A stretch of 64,000 nt of DNA from Brachybacterium endophyticum (GTDB lineage: Bacteria > Actinomycetota > Actinomycetes > Actinomycetales > Dermabacteraceae): NCBI RefSeq assembly GCF_003130585.1, contig NZ_QFKX01000002.1:930001-994000 (forward strand), given 5' to 3'. Below, piece after piece: positions 38,738 to 49,797 of this stretch. The notes under the pieces are model-generated. The model worked only from the letters and a program-made list of their open reading frames with translations. It was not told where the DNA came from and did not search any database. The position numbers and the translations under genes were made by a program. The stretch's first letter is position 1. The number at the start of each line of letters is the position of its first letter.

Positions 38738-39223
38738 GTGACCGAGTCACCCCGCATGAACGTCGAGAGCTTCAATCTCGATCACCGCGCCGTGCGCGCC
38801 CCCTACCTGCGCATTGCCGACCGCAAGACCCTTCCCCACGGCGACGTCCTGACCAAGTTCGACGTCCGCTTCGCCCAGCCCAATGTGGCACACCTGGACT
38901 CCGAGGTCGTCCACTCTCTCGAGCACCTGATGGCCGAGCACATGCGCAACCACACCGACGACGTCATCGACGTCTCCCCGATGGGCTGCCGCACCGGGTT
39001 CTACGCCCTGCTCGCCGGGGAGCACGAGGTCGCCGACTTCGCCCCGGTCCTCGAGGCGACCCTGCACGACCTGCTGCAGGCCGAGGAGGTCCCCGCGGCC
39101 AACGAGGTCCAGTGCGGCTGGGGTGCCCACCACACCCTCACCGGAGCGAAGGACGCCGCGCAGGCGTTCCTGGCGCGCCGTGAGGAATGGGAGGACGTGG
39201 GCGACGACGCCGAGAGCGCCTGA
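38738..39223 (+). CDS. luxS: S-ribosylhomocysteine lyase
   Basis: It cleaves S-ribosylhomocysteine to homocysteine and the AI-2 precursor DPD in the activated methyl cycle. The 161-residue protein has metal ligands His59 and His63 (HSLEH) and Cys126 (QCGWGAHH), with catalytic Cys84 (GCRTGFY). The GTG at 38,738 has GAGGAG 7 nt upstream, and a later ATG at 38,756 is an alternative start. TAGGCT at 38,697-38,702 is a probable -10 element. No pfs/mtn nucleosidase gene is adjacent. Confidence 0.95.
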   Translation: MTESPRMNVESFNLDHRAVRAPYLRIADRKTLPHGDVLTKFDVRFAQPNVAHLDSEVVHSLEHLMAEHMRNHTDDVIDVSPMGCRTGFYALLAGEHEVADFAPVLEATLHDLLQAEEVPAANEVQCGWGAHHTLTGAKDAAQAFLARREEWEDVGDDAESA

Positions 39224-39310
39224 GCCGGGTGCAGCGGGTCGGGGCCCGAGTGGCCCCGGCCCATCGGCTCGCCCTCGCGCGGATCGGCGGCATCGCACGA
39301 TCCTGGGCGC

Positions 39311-40963
39311 TCAGGTCCAGCTGGGGAGCCACATCCGCCATTCCCACTGCCGCACGTCGATGACCTGTCCCGTCCAGATCGGCCAGAAGAATGCCGAGAT
39401 CAGCACGATCAGGGTGAGCAGGCTTCCGCACAGCAACGTCCCGGCGAGCTTGCGCTCCCGGTCCGCGCCCGGCGGGCCGACCAGCAGCCCGAGGGCGTAG
39501 GCGAGGCACATGATCAGCCACGGCTCGTAGACCACCGAGTAGAAGGTGAAGATCGTGCGGTCCAAGTACATCAGCCACGGCAGGTAGCCGGCGACGATGC
39601 CGGCCAGGGCCGCCCACGCGCGGCCGTCGCGCTTCCACACCCCGACGACGATCACGACCACGATGCTGAGCGCACCCAGCCACCAGATCAGCGGATTGCC
39701 CACGCTGAACACCTGGGAGGCGCACTTCTCGACCTGGCAGCCCATCTGCCCGTAGTCGTAGGAGCGGTAGTAGAAGTTCGTCGGCCGGATCTGGAGCAAC
39801 CAGCCCAGGGGATTGGCCTGGTAGGGGTGCGGCGAGTCCAGATGGATGTGGAAGTCGTAGGCCTCGGAGTGGTAGTGCAGCAATGAGCGCAGGGCGTTCA
39901 CGACGGGGTTGCCGTCGGGATGACCGTTCTCCTCGGCCCAGTTCCGCATGTACCCCTTGTCGGAGGCGAACCAGCCCGTCCAGGAGACGAGGTAGGTCAG
40001 CAGCGCGCCGCCGACCATGGCGACGAACGCCGGGACCGCATCGCGGAACAGCCCGTTGACCATCCAGCGACGCTCGCCCACCCGTCGTCGGGCCCACCAG
40101 TCCCACAGCACCGTCATGATCCCGAAGATCGCGAGGAAGTAGATCCCCGACCACTTCACCGAGCACGCCAGTCCCAGCAGGATCCCTGCGCTCAGCCGCC
40201 AGGGACGGAAGCCCGCGCGGTATCCCAGCAGGGGGAGGGTCTCCCCACGCACGACGGCTGCCGCGGCGTGGCGTGCGAGCTTCTCCCGGAAGCGGTCGCG
40301 ATCGATCAGCAGCGCGCCGAAGGCGGCGAGGGCGAAGAACATCAGCACCAGGTCCAGCAGCGAGGTGCGGGACATGACCAGGTGCAGCCCGTCGACCGCG
40401 AGCAGCAGGCCCGCGATCAGGCCGATGCCGGTGGAGCGGAACAGACGCCGGGTGATCAGCGTGCACATCAGCACCGACAGCGATCCGAGCACGGCGACGG
40501 AGAGCCGCCACCCCCACGACGAATCGCCGCCGAGGATGAGCATGCCCAGGCCGATCACCCACTTGCCGATCGGCGGATGCACGACGTACTCGCCGCTGTC
40601 CTCGTAGGAGTTCACGTCCCCGGAGGTGAACGCCGGATCGGGCTTGTCCGGCCAGTTCATCTCGACGCCGTTGTGGATCAGCGTCCAGCCGTCCTTGACG
40701 TAGTAGGTCTCGTCGAAGATCAGGTCGTGGATGGACCCCAGGTGGTACACGCGCAGCACGAGGGCGAGGACGGTCACCAGGATCACGCCCGCCCAGGCGC
40801 GCACGCTCCCGAGGCCGCGGGGCAGGTCCATGCAGTGCAGGCGCGTGCGCAGGGCGCGCAGCACGGCGGGGTGATCGTGCTCGGCCTGACCGGCGTCGGC
40901 CTCCTCGTCCCGCAGATGGCTGTGGGGCGGGATGTCCTCGTCGCTCCGGGTGGTTGCCTGCAC
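39311..40963 (-). CDS. pmt: Protein O-mannosyltransferase (PMT family, GT39)
   Basis: This polytopic enzyme transfers mannose from polyprenyl-phosphate-mannose to secreted proteins. The 550-residue protein has about 10-11 membrane helices. The catalytic first-loop acidic pair is present in LIFDETYYV, and the large extracytoplasmic loop carries HYHSEAYDFH. It matches actinobacterial Pmt (Rv1002c type) and is divergent from rsmI, as in mycobacteria. The GTG at 40,963 follows TAGCAT and 6 nt, so it is leaderless. Confidence 0.9.
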   Translation of the reverse strand: MQATTRSDEDIPPHSHLRDEEADAGQAEHDHPAVLRALRTRLHCMDLPRGLGSVRAWAGVILVTVLALVLRVYHLGSIHDLIFDETYYVKDGWTLIHNGVEMNWPDKPDPAFTSGDVNSYEDSGEYVVHPPIGKWVIGLGMLILGGDSSWGWRLSVAVLGSLSVLMCTLITRRLFRSTGIGLIAGLLLAVDGLHLVMSRTSLLDLVLMFFALAAFGALLIDRDRFREKLARHAAAAVVRGETLPLLGYRAGFRPWRLSAGILLGLACSVKWSGIYFLAIFGIMTVLWDWWARRRVGERRWMVNGLFRDAVPAFVAMVGGALLTYLVSWTGWFASDKGYMRNWAEENGHPDGNPVVNALRSLLHYHSEAYDFHIHLDSPHPYQANPLGWLLQIRPTNFYYRSYDYGQMGCQVEKCASQVFSVGNPLIWWLGALSIVVVIVVGVWKRDGRAWAALAGIVAGYLPWLMYLDRTIFTFYSVVYEPWLIMCLAYALGLLVGPPGADRERKLAGTLLCGSLLTLIVLISAFFWPIWTGQVIDVRQWEWRMWLPSWT

Positions 40964-41015
40964 GCGGTCATGCTAGGGCATCGGACCTGCACGTCCGCGC
41001 TCTACGATGGTCCCC
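40964..41015. promoter_or_regulatory. Divergent leaderless promoters for pmt and rsmI
   Basis: Within 52 bp lie TAGCAT on the minus strand (40,970-40,975), 6 nt from the pmt GTG, and TACGAT on the plus strand (41,003-41,008), 7 nt from the rsmI ATG. Neither gene has a Shine-Dalgarno sequence. Confidence 0.7.
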
Positions 41016-41858
41016 ATGCTCGCTCCCGGAGTCCTGGTCCTGGCCGCCACCCCGATCGGCAATCCGCTGGACGCCTCGGTGCGTCTGATGCGCGCCCTGG
41101 CAGAGGCGGACCTGATCGCCGCCGAGGACACCCGGCGCCTGCAGCGCCTGGTGCGGTCGCTCGAGGTGGAGCTCTCGGGGAAGGTCATCTCGTACCACGA
41201 GCACAACGAGGTCGAACGCACGCCCTGGCTGCTCGAGGCCCTGCGGGAGGGGCAGAAGGTCCTGCTGGTGACCGATGCGGGCATGCCTGTGGTCTCCGAC
41301 CCCGGCTACCGTGCGGTCCGCTCCGCCGCCGACGAGGGGCTGCCGGTGCAGGTGTTCCCCGGCCCGTCGGCGGTGCTCACCGCGCTCGCCGTCTCCGGTC
41401 TCGCACCCGATCGCTTCTCCTTCGAGGGATTCGTCCCTCGCGGCCCCGGTCAGCGAGAGCGTCTGTTCGCGGACCTGGCCGACGCCCGTCGCACGCTGGT
41501 CTTCTTCGAGTCGCCCCGCCGTACGGCCGCGGCGCTCGCTGCGATGGTCCAGGGGTTCGGCGGCGGGCGGCAGGCCGTCCTCGCGCGGGAGCTCACCAAG
41601 ACCCATGAGGAGGTCCTGCGTGGGTCGCTCGCCGAGCTCGCGGCCTGGGCCGACGGCCACGAGGTGCTCGGCGAGATCGCGATCGTCGTCGCCGGCGCGG
41701 ACACCGTTCCCGCCGATCCCGAGGACCTCGTGGACCAGGTGCTCGCCCGGGTCGCGGCAGGGGAGCGGATGAAGGACGCCGCCAAGGAGGTCGCCCGCAC
41801 GGCCCCGGGCGTCGGGGCGCGGGAGCTCTACGACGGCGCGCAGAAGCGGCGGGGCTGA
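41016..41858 (+). CDS. rsmI: 16S rRNA (cytidine-1402-2'-O) methyltransferase
   Basis: It methylates C1402 in the ribosomal P site. The 280-residue protein has the LAATPIGNPLDAS opening, EDTR, TDAGMPVVSDPGY and FPGPSAVLTALAVSGL typical of the tetrapyrrole-methylase-fold RsmI family. The ATG at 41,016 is chosen because an in-frame ATG nine bases upstream overlaps the TACGAT promoter hexamer. It is convergent with rpmF. Confidence 0.94.
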   Translation: MLAPGVLVLAATPIGNPLDASVRLMRALAEADLIAAEDTRRLQRLVRSLEVELSGKVISYHEHNEVERTPWLLEALREGQKVLLVTDAGMPVVSDPGYRAVRSAADEGLPVQVFPGPSAVLTALAVSGLAPDRFSFEGFVPRGPGQRERLFADLADARRTLVFFESPRRTAAALAAMVQGFGGGRQAVLARELTKTHEEVLRGSLAELAAWADGHEVLGEIAIVVAGADTVPADPEDLVDQVLARVAAGERMKDAAKEVARTAPGVGARELYDGAQKRRG

Positions 41859-41931
41859 GCGGTGCGCCTGAGCGGCGGGGGCACTCCGCTCGGCAGCCGA
41901 CCGAACACGCCGGCCGCGCACGCCGGACATG

Positions 41932-41967
41932 CGAGAGGGCCCCGACCATCAGGTCGGGGCCCTCTCG
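41932..41967. terminator. Bidirectional terminator between rsmI and rpmF
   Basis: Perfect 16-bp arms (41,932-41,947 and 41,952-41,967) enclose a 4-nt loop. It lies between convergent genes. Confidence 0.88.
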
Positions 41968-41986
41968 TCAGGGTCTGAGAAGAAGC

Positions 41987-42157
41987 TCAGTCGTCGATCT
42001 CGATGAGACCGCGCTGGTAGGCCTTCGCCAGACGGCGCGGGACGGCGGCGCTGCGGCCGCGGACCGTCACCTGCACGAGGTCGGGGTTCTGGGCCTTCCA
42101 CTGCGAGCGACGCGAGTGGGTGCGAGCCCGGGACATCTTGAACTTGGGCACTGCCAT
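41987..42157 (-). CDS. rpmF: 50S ribosomal protein L32
   Basis: This 56-residue basic ribosomal protein begins [20 protein letters not shown], the standard bL32 start. It contains no cysteine, so it is the zinc-independent form. AAGGAG lies about 7 nt upstream of the ATG. It stands alone on the minus strand, without the rpmG or rpmB companions sometimes seen next to alternative ribosomal proteins. Confidence 0.95.
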   Translation of the reverse strand: MAVPKFKMSRARTHSRRSQWKAQNPDLVQVTVRGRSAAVPRRLAKAYQRGLIEIDD

Positions 42158-42419
42158 GGGAACGCTCCTTGACGGTCCTGGATGATGGTCGGCGTGGGTG
42201 TCCGCCCTGCGAGCTGGCCCGTCCCGGAGGACTGAGACGACGCGGACGTCGCCGGGCGCGCGGAAGGACACGCAACGGTCCACCATTCTGCCACAGGACC
42301 TGGGGGCATCCCTGGGCCAGGCGGGTGAGATGCACCACCGGGCTCCGGGAGCTGCCGTCACGGCCCGGCCGGCGAGCGATCCCGTCGGAGTCATGCCCCC
42401 GCCCGCCTACCATGGTGGC

Positions 42420-43385
42420 ATGCCGATCGCACCCGACGACCCCCGCGCGACCGACCCCTCCTCCCCGGTCCATCACCGCGAGGAGCTCGACCCGCGACGG
42501 TCCTCACGCGACCGCTCCTGGCCACCCGTGCCGGAGCCGCTCCCCGTGGCCGTGGTCGACAATCACTGCCACCTCGACTTCGCCGACGGCGAGAAGGGCC
42601 TCAGCGTCCGTGAACACGTCGAGCAGGCCGCTGCGGCAGGCATCAGCGCTCAGATCACGATCGGCTCGGACCGGGAGGCGGCGCTGTGGACGGCGCGGCT
42701 GCTGGCCGACGAGGACTGCCCCTCGAGCCTGCGCGGAGGGGTCGCCGTCCACCCCAACGAGGCCGCCCTCCACGCGCGCGGCCACGACCACGAGGGAACC
42801 GAGCTCATCGGGCTGGACGAGGCTCTCGCCGAGATCGACCAGCTGGTGCGCGGCCCCGGCATGGTCGTGGTGGGGGAGACGGGACTGGACTGGTTCCGCA
42901 CCTCGCGGGGGGACGAGCAGGCGCGCAGCGCACAGATCGACTCCTTCCGTCATCACATCGCGCTCGCCAAGGAGACCGGTCTGCCGATGCAGATCCATGA
43001 TCGCGACGCCCACGGCGACGTCCTCGAGGTGCTCGACGCGGACGGCGCCCCGGAGCGCACCGTCCTGCACTGCTTCTCGGGGGACGTGGAGTTCGCCCGC
43101 GAGTGCGTGGCGCGCGGCTTCTACCTCTCCTTCGCGGGCAACGTGACCTTCAAGAACGCGCAGAACCTGCGCGATGCCATGGCCGACGTCGGCCTCGGAC
43201 GCGTGATGGTCGAGACGGATGCCCCCTTCCTCACGCCGGTGCCCTATCGCGGCCGGCCGAACTCCTCCTATCTGATCCCGCACACCATGGCCACGATCGC
43301 CGAGGTGACGGGGACCGACCTCGAGACGGCCTGCGCCACGATCGCGGGCACCACCCGCGAGGTCTACGGATGGCCGGCGGCATGA
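42420..43385 (+). CDS. tatD: TatD-family metal-dependent DNase
   Basis: This 321-residue TIM-barrel hydrolase shows the motifs NHCHLDF, GETGLDWF, QIHDRD, HCFSG and ETDAPFLTP. TACCAT (42,408-42,413) and 6 nt precede the ATG at 42,420, so the start is leaderless. The N-terminal 40 residues are Pro/Arg/Asp-rich and not part of the fold. Its stop overlaps rsmA (ATGA). The tatD-rsmA order is common in bacteria. Confidence 0.93.
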   Translation: MPIAPDDPRATDPSSPVHHREELDPRRSSRDRSWPPVPEPLPVAVVDNHCHLDFADGEKGLSVREHVEQAAAAGISAQITIGSDREAALWTARLLADEDCPSSLRGGVAVHPNEAALHARGHDHEGTELIGLDEALAEIDQLVRGPGMVVVGETGLDWFRTSRGDEQARSAQIDSFRHHIALAKETGLPMQIHDRDAHGDVLEVLDADGAPERTVLHCFSGDVEFARECVARGFYLSFAGNVTFKNAQNLRDAMADVGLGRVMVETDAPFLTPVPYRGRPNSSYLIPHTMATIAEVTGTDLETACATIAGTTREVYGWPAA

Positions 43386-44449
43386 ACGAGAACCGTCCCG
43401 AGGAGAAGGGTCGCGGCCACGGCGAGCCGAGCCGTGACACCGGCGACGCCTCCACCCCCTCCGCCATCCCCGAGTCCGGCTCGATGCTGCTCAGCGCCCG
43501 TGAGATCCGTGAGCTCGCCGACGGGGCCGGCCTCAGCCCCAGCAAGCAGCGCGGCCAGAACTTCGTGGTGGACCCCAATACGGTGCGCGCGATCGTCGAG
43601 CGCGCCGGCGTCGAGGACGGCCAGGTGGTGCTCGAGGTCGGCCCCGGGCTGGGGTCCCTCACGCTCGGGCTCCTCGAGGCCGGGGCCGACGTCGTCGCGA
43701 TCGAGCTCGACCGCGGTCTCGCCGGGCTGCTCCCGCGCACGCTGGCGTCCCGCGGCGTCGGCGAGGACCGTCTCCACCTCGTCCACGCCGACGCCCTGAC
43801 CGTCACCGAGCTGCCGCAGATCCCGCGAGCTCGGAGGGCCGCGGCCGATGCTCCGTCGGCCGATCGGGAGCGGGAGGGCCGGCCGACGGCGCTGGTGGCG
43901 AATCTTCCCTACAACGTGGCCACCCCGATCCTGCTCACGATGCTCGAGCGCTTCGCGAGCATCGAGCGCTGCCTGGTGATGGTGCAGTCCGAGGTCGTGG
44001 ACCGTCTGATCGCCCAGCCGGGCTCGCGGACCTACGGAGCGCCGAGCGCGAAGGCTGCCTGGTACGGGGACCGTGAGTGGGCGGGCAAGATCTCGCGCCG
44101 GGTGTTCTGGCCCGTCCCCAACGTCGACTCCGCCCTCGTGCTGCTGACGCGTCGGCAGACGCCGCTGGGCACCGAGACCGAACGCAGGGAGACGTTCCGG
44201 GTGATCGATGCGGCGTTCGCCCAGCGCCGCAAGATGCTGCGGGCGGCGCTCGCCGGATGGGCCGGCTCCTCGCAGCGGGCGAGCGGGATCATCGCCGCCG
44301 CCGGCATCGACCCCACCCGCCGCGGGGAGACCCTGACCGTCCACGAGTTCCTCGCGATCGCCCGGGCCGTGGAGCGCGGGACGGACCCCGAGACCGAGCC
44401 CGCGACGGACCTGGAGATCGACCGCGGGCCGGGCCGCGAGGCCCTGTGA
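43382..44449 (+). CDS. rsmA: 16S rRNA dimethyladenosine transferase
   Basis: It dimethylates A1518 and A1519 of 16S rRNA (KsgA). The 355-residue protein has SAM motif I EVGPGLGSLT (residues 85-94) and the catalytic NLPYNV at 174-179. It is longer than usual because of an N-terminal polar extension of about 50 residues, an insertion near 148-168 and a C-terminal Thr/Glu/Asp tail. No ispE follows, unlike in many relatives. Confidence 0.94.
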   Translation: MNENRPEEKGRGHGEPSRDTGDASTPSAIPESGSMLLSAREIRELADGAGLSPSKQRGQNFVVDPNTVRAIVERAGVEDGQVVLEVGPGLGSLTLGLLEAGADVVAIELDRGLAGLLPRTLASRGVGEDRLHLVHADALTVTELPQIPRARRAAADAPSADREREGRPTALVANLPYNVATPILLTMLERFASIERCLVMVQSEVVDRLIAQPGSRTYGAPSAKAAWYGDREWAGKISRRVFWPVPNVDSALVLLTRRQTPLGTETERRETFRVIDAAFAQRRKMLRAALAGWAGSSQRASGIIAAAGIDPTRRGETLTVHEFLAIARAVERGTDPETEPATDLEIDRGPGREAL

Positions 44450-44573
44450 CCGGCCCGGGGACCCCCGACGGCGTCGATTCGGTGACGGTCATCACACACG
44501 CCTGAGCAGCGGGCCCGGATGTGGCCGCGACCACCCGATGAACCTCCAGGTGAGTATGAATACCGGGGGGTGG

Positions 44574-44591
44574 AGAGGTCCGACGACCTCT
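44574..44591. repeat. Inverted repeat upstream of ectA
   Basis: AGAGGTC-CGAC-GACCTCT lies 104-121 bp before the ectA start and about 90 bp before its TAGTGT hexamer. It could be a regulator site or an mRNA end for rsmA. Confidence 0.4.
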
Positions 44592-44694
44592 GGGGCGCGC
44601 TGCGGCCCCGAGATCCGGGAAAATGTCCGAGGATCGTCCGTTCCGCGGACCATGAGGTCCCGAACCGTCGGCGTTCTCGCTAGTGTCGATCGAC

Positions 44695-45255
44695 GTGACG
44701 GGCCTGACGACGAACTCCATCGACCACCAGCCGAACCATCACAGCGAGACCCCGCAGAGCTCCGGCGACGACCGGATCCGGATCCTCCCCCCGGCGGCCG
44801 ATCATGGTGCCGCCATGTGGCGGGTGGCGCGCGACAGCGGCACGCTCGACCTGAACACGTCCTACGCCTATCTGCTGATGGCTCGGGACTTCGCAGCCAC
44901 CACCCGCGTCGCCCTGCAGGACGGTGAGGTCGTCGGCTTCGTGCTGGGGTACCGCCGTCCGGACGCGCCGCAGACCCTGTTCGTCTGGCAGATCGCCGTG
45001 GACGACGTGGCGCGGGGGCGCCGCATCGGTGCCCGTCTTCTCGACTCCCTGGTGGACGACCTCTCGGACGTGACCACACTCGAGACCACCATCACCGCGG
45101 ACAACGCCGCCTCCAACCGGCTGTTCGCCTCCTTCGCCGAGCGCCACGGGGCTGCCCATTCGACGCAGCCGCTGTTCGCCGAGGCCGACTTCCCCGACGA
45201 GGGGCATCCGACCGAGCACCTCCACGTGATCGGCGACCTCGGCTCGACCCACTGA
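44695..45255 (+). CDS. ectA: Diaminobutyrate acetyltransferase
   Basis: It acetylates L-2,4-diaminobutyrate in ectoine synthesis. The 186-residue GNAT protein has TSYAYLLMARDF, FVWQIAVDDVARGRRIGARL and ADNAASNRLF, all EctA hallmarks. The GTG at 44,695 is preferred because an in-frame GTG at 44,683 lies inside the TAGTGT hexamer (44,681-44,686), 8 nt upstream. It is the first gene of ectABC. Confidence 0.94.
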   Translation: MTGLTTNSIDHQPNHHSETPQSSGDDRIRILPPAADHGAAMWRVARDSGTLDLNTSYAYLLMARDFAATTRVALQDGEVVGFVLGYRRPDAPQTLFVWQIAVDDVARGRRIGARLLDSLVDDLSDVTTLETTITADNAASNRLFASFAERHGAAHSTQPLFAEADFPDEGHPTEHLHVIGDLGSTH

Positions 45256-45368
45256 CGCATCGGCGTCCCCTCAGTCCTCACGGGCGCTCCCGCGCGCCCG
45301 GAGCCGGTCCCGACCATGCGAGGACCGCAGAGATCTTCGATCACACCTCAGACAGGAAGAGGAGACAG

Positions 45369-46640
45369 ATGACCACGACCACCACACCTCTCGAGACCAC
45401 CGAGCTCGAGTCAAAGGTCCGCAGCTACTCCCGCAGCTGGCCGGTGAGCTTCACCCGCGCCCAGGGCAGCACCCTGACCGCCGAGGACGGCCGCGACTAC
45501 ATCGACTTCTTCGCCGGCGCCGGCGCCCTGAACTACGGGCACAACCACCCCGAGCTGAAGAAGGTCCTGCTCGACCACATCCTCGAGGACCGTGTCGTCC
45601 ACGGCCTGGACATGTTCACCGACGTGCGCCGTCAGTTCCTGGAGACGTTCCGCTCGAGCATCCTCGAGCCGCGCGGCCTGGACTACACCGTGGCCTTCCC
45701 CGGGCCCGGCGGGGCCAACGCCGTCGAGGCCGCCCTCAAGCTGGCGCGCAAGGTGACCGGACGCGAGTCGATCGTGAACTTCACCAATGCGTTCCACGGG
45801 ATGACGCTCGGCGCCCTCTCGGTCACCGGCAACTCGCTGAAGCGCGGCGGTGCCGGTGTGCCGCTCGTCCACGCCACCCCGATGCCCTATGACGACTACT
45901 TCGACCAGGTCGTCCCGGACTTCATGTACCTCGAGCGCCTGCTCACCGACGCCGGCAGCGGTCTGAACAAGCCCGCCGCCGTCATCGTCGAGGCCGTGCA
46001 GGGCGAGGGCGGCATCAACGCGGCCCGTGCCGAATGGCTGCGGGGCCTCTCCGAGCTGTGCAAGAAGCACGAGATCCTGTTGATCCTGGACGACATCCAG
46101 ATGGGCTGCGGGCGCACCGGCGGCTTCTTCAGCTTCGAGGAGGCCGGCATCGAGCCGGACATGGTGACGCTCTCGAAGTCCATCAGCGGCTACGGCCTGC
46201 CGATGGCGTTGACGCTGATCAAGCCCGAGCTCGACATCTGGGAGCCGGGCGAGCACAACGGCACCTTCCGCGGCCCCGGCCCTGCCTTCGCGACCGCCAC
46301 CAAGGCCATCGAGCTGTTCTGGAGCGACGACGAGCTCGAGCGCTCGACGGGCACCAAGGGCGCTTTCATCGAGAGCCGCTTCAACCAGCTCGCCGCACGG
46401 TTCGAGGACCATCAGCTCGTGGTGAAGGGCCGGGGCCTGGCCCGCGGTCTCGAGATGCCCAGCGGAGAGCTGGCCGGGAAGGTCTCCTCCCTCGCCTTCG
46501 AGCGCGGACTGCTGGTCGAGACCTCCGGCCCCTCGGACGAGGTCATCAAGCTGCTGCCGGCGCTGACCATCCCCGACGACCAGCTCACGGCCGGCCTCGA
46601 CATCATCGACGAGGCCGTCGCCGAGGTGCTGAGCGCCTGA
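45369..46640 (+). CDS. ectB: Diaminobutyrate--2-oxoglutarate transaminase
   Basis: This PLP enzyme forms L-2,4-diaminobutyrate from aspartate semialdehyde and glutamate. The 423-residue class III aminotransferase has Lys270 (LSKSISGYGLP) as the Schiff-base residue and DDIQMGCGRTG as the PLP-pocket Asp region. AGGAAGAGGAG lies upstream of the ATG. The gap after ectA is 113 bp, long for this operon. Confidence 0.96.
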   Translation: MTTTTTPLETTELESKVRSYSRSWPVSFTRAQGSTLTAEDGRDYIDFFAGAGALNYGHNHPELKKVLLDHILEDRVVHGLDMFTDVRRQFLETFRSSILEPRGLDYTVAFPGPGGANAVEAALKLARKVTGRESIVNFTNAFHGMTLGALSVTGNSLKRGGAGVPLVHATPMPYDDYFDQVVPDFMYLERLLTDAGSGLNKPAAVIVEAVQGEGGINAARAEWLRGLSELCKKHEILLILDDIQMGCGRTGGFFSFEEAGIEPDMVTLSKSISGYGLPMALTLIKPELDIWEPGEHNGTFRGPGPAFATATKAIELFWSDDELERSTGTKGAFIESRFNQLAARFEDHQLVVKGRGLARGLEMPSGELAGKVSSLAFERGLLVETSGPSDEVIKLLPALTIPDDQLTAGLDIIDEAVAEVLSA

Positions 46641-46763
46641 GGCACCGACCCTGCCCCGGCGCGGTCGCGCCGGGGCGCGCGCCCGGGCCGGGCCCGGGCG
46701 CCATGCGCGGGATCCAGCCGAGGACCCGCCGACCACCACCAGATCCACGACGGAAGGACACAC

Positions 46764-47156
46764 ATGCTCGTTCGCACTCTCGACGAGGTCACCGACACGG
46801 ACTCGGACATCAAGTCCGAGAACTGGCGCAGCAAGCGCATCATCCTGGCGAAGGAGGGCGTCGGCTTCTCCGTGCACGAGACCACTCTCTACGAGGGCAC
46901 GGAGAGCTACTTCTGGTACGCCAACCACATCGAGGCCGTCTTCATCACCCACGGCGAGGGGGAGATCGAGGACATGGCGACGGGTGAGGTGCACCCCCTG
47001 GCACCGGGGTCGCTGTACCTGCTCGACAAGCACGACAAGCACAAGGTGCGGGTGCGCAAGGAGATCCGCTGCGTGTGCGTCTTCAACCCGCCGGTGACGG
47101 GGCGCGAGATCCACGACGAGGACGGCGTCTACCCGCTGGTCACCGAGGACGCCTGA
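46764..47156 (+). CDS. ectC: L-ectoine synthase
   Basis: It cyclises N-gamma-acetyl-diaminobutyrate to ectoine. The 130-residue cupin protein has [28 protein letters not shown] and [24 protein letters not shown] precedes the ATG. No ectD hydroxylase or dedicated aspartokinase follows, so the product is expected to be ectoine rather than 5-hydroxyectoine, unless ectD is elsewhere. A strong terminator follows. Confidence 0.97.
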   Translation: MLVRTLDEVTDTDSDIKSENWRSKRIILAKEGVGFSVHETTLYEGTESYFWYANHIEAVFITHGEGEIEDMATGEVHPLAPGSLYLLDKHDKHKVRVRKEIRCVCVFNPPVTGREIHDEDGVYPLVTEDA

Positions 47157-47170
47157 GTCCACCGCCCCAC

Positions 47171-47220
47171 GACGCGGGCCCCTCGCAGCCGACTCCGGTC
47201 GGTCGCGAGGGGCCCGCGTC
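47171..47220. terminator. Bidirectional terminator between ectC and the ABC-F gene
   Basis: Perfect 16-bp arms GACGCGGGCCCCTCGC (47,171-47,186) and its complement (47,205-47,220) enclose an 18-nt loop with its own short hairpin. Confidence 0.85.
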
Positions 47221-47243
47221 GCTCTGTCGTGACCTCGAGCGGG

Positions 47244-49121
<1,878 letters not shown>

Positions 49122-49248
49122 GCGGGTCGGACTCCTGTGGTCGATGGGATGGGCAGGGAAGACGGGGGAGTGGCCGCGGCCGGGACCGCAGCACCGGAAT
49201 GATCCGGCCGGCGCCGGCGAGCGGCACCTGTGCGAGGTACGAGGCCGC

Positions 49249-49758
49249 TCAGCGCTCGGTCTCGAAGGGCAGCAGCAGATCGCGCAGGGTGCGCGCGAGA
49301 TCGACGCTGCTGGACGGATCGCCGCCGCCGAGCACCTCTCGCTCCGATTCCAGCAGGATCTCCATGGCCGCGTCGACCTTCTCGATGCCAGCAGGCTCGA
49401 GGCTCACACGCACGGCGCGCCCGTCATGAGGATCGCGGGAGCGGCGCACCAGGCCCTTGGAGGCGAGCTTGTCCAGGCGGGTGGACATGGTGCCGCTGGT
49501 GACGAGCGTCTGACGGACCAGAGCACCCGGGCTCAGCGGCTCCGCTCCCGCGCGACGCAGGGCCGACAGCACGTCGAACTCCCAGCCCTCGAGCCCGGTG
49601 GCGGTGAAGGCCGCCCGACGCGCCGACTCCAGATGGTGCGCGAGCCGCGAGATGCGGGAGAAGACCTCGAGGGGCGAGGTGTCCAGGTCCGGCCGGGCCC
49701 GCGCCCAGCCGGCGACGATCCGGTCGACCTCGTCGGTGCGCAGGGGAGAACTCGGCAT
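49249..49758 (-). CDS. MarR-family transcriptional regulator
   Basis: This 169-residue winged-helix protein has WEFDVLSALRRAGAEPLSPG, SGTMSTRLDKLASKGLVRR and the wing DPHDGRAVRVSL. TACACT followed by 6 nt precedes the ATG, so the start is leaderless. It lies between the ABC-F and tetR genes on the same strand. The ligand and targets are unknown. Confidence 0.9.
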   Translation of the reverse strand: MPSSPLRTDEVDRIVAGWARARPDLDTSPLEVFSRISRLAHHLESARRAAFTATGLEGWEFDVLSALRRAGAEPLSPGALVRQTLVTSGTMSTRLDKLASKGLVRRSRDPHDGRAVRVSLEPAGIEKVDAAMEILLESEREVLGGGDPSSSVDLARTLRDLLLPFETER

Positions 49759-49797
49759 GGGGCGAGTGTACGGAATCCGGCGGGGGACCAGAGGGAC

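Noticed and set aside
44550..44575. ATACCGGGGGG upstream of ectA as a second CsoR site
   Set aside because: The matching GGTAT half is missing, so it does not form the dyad.
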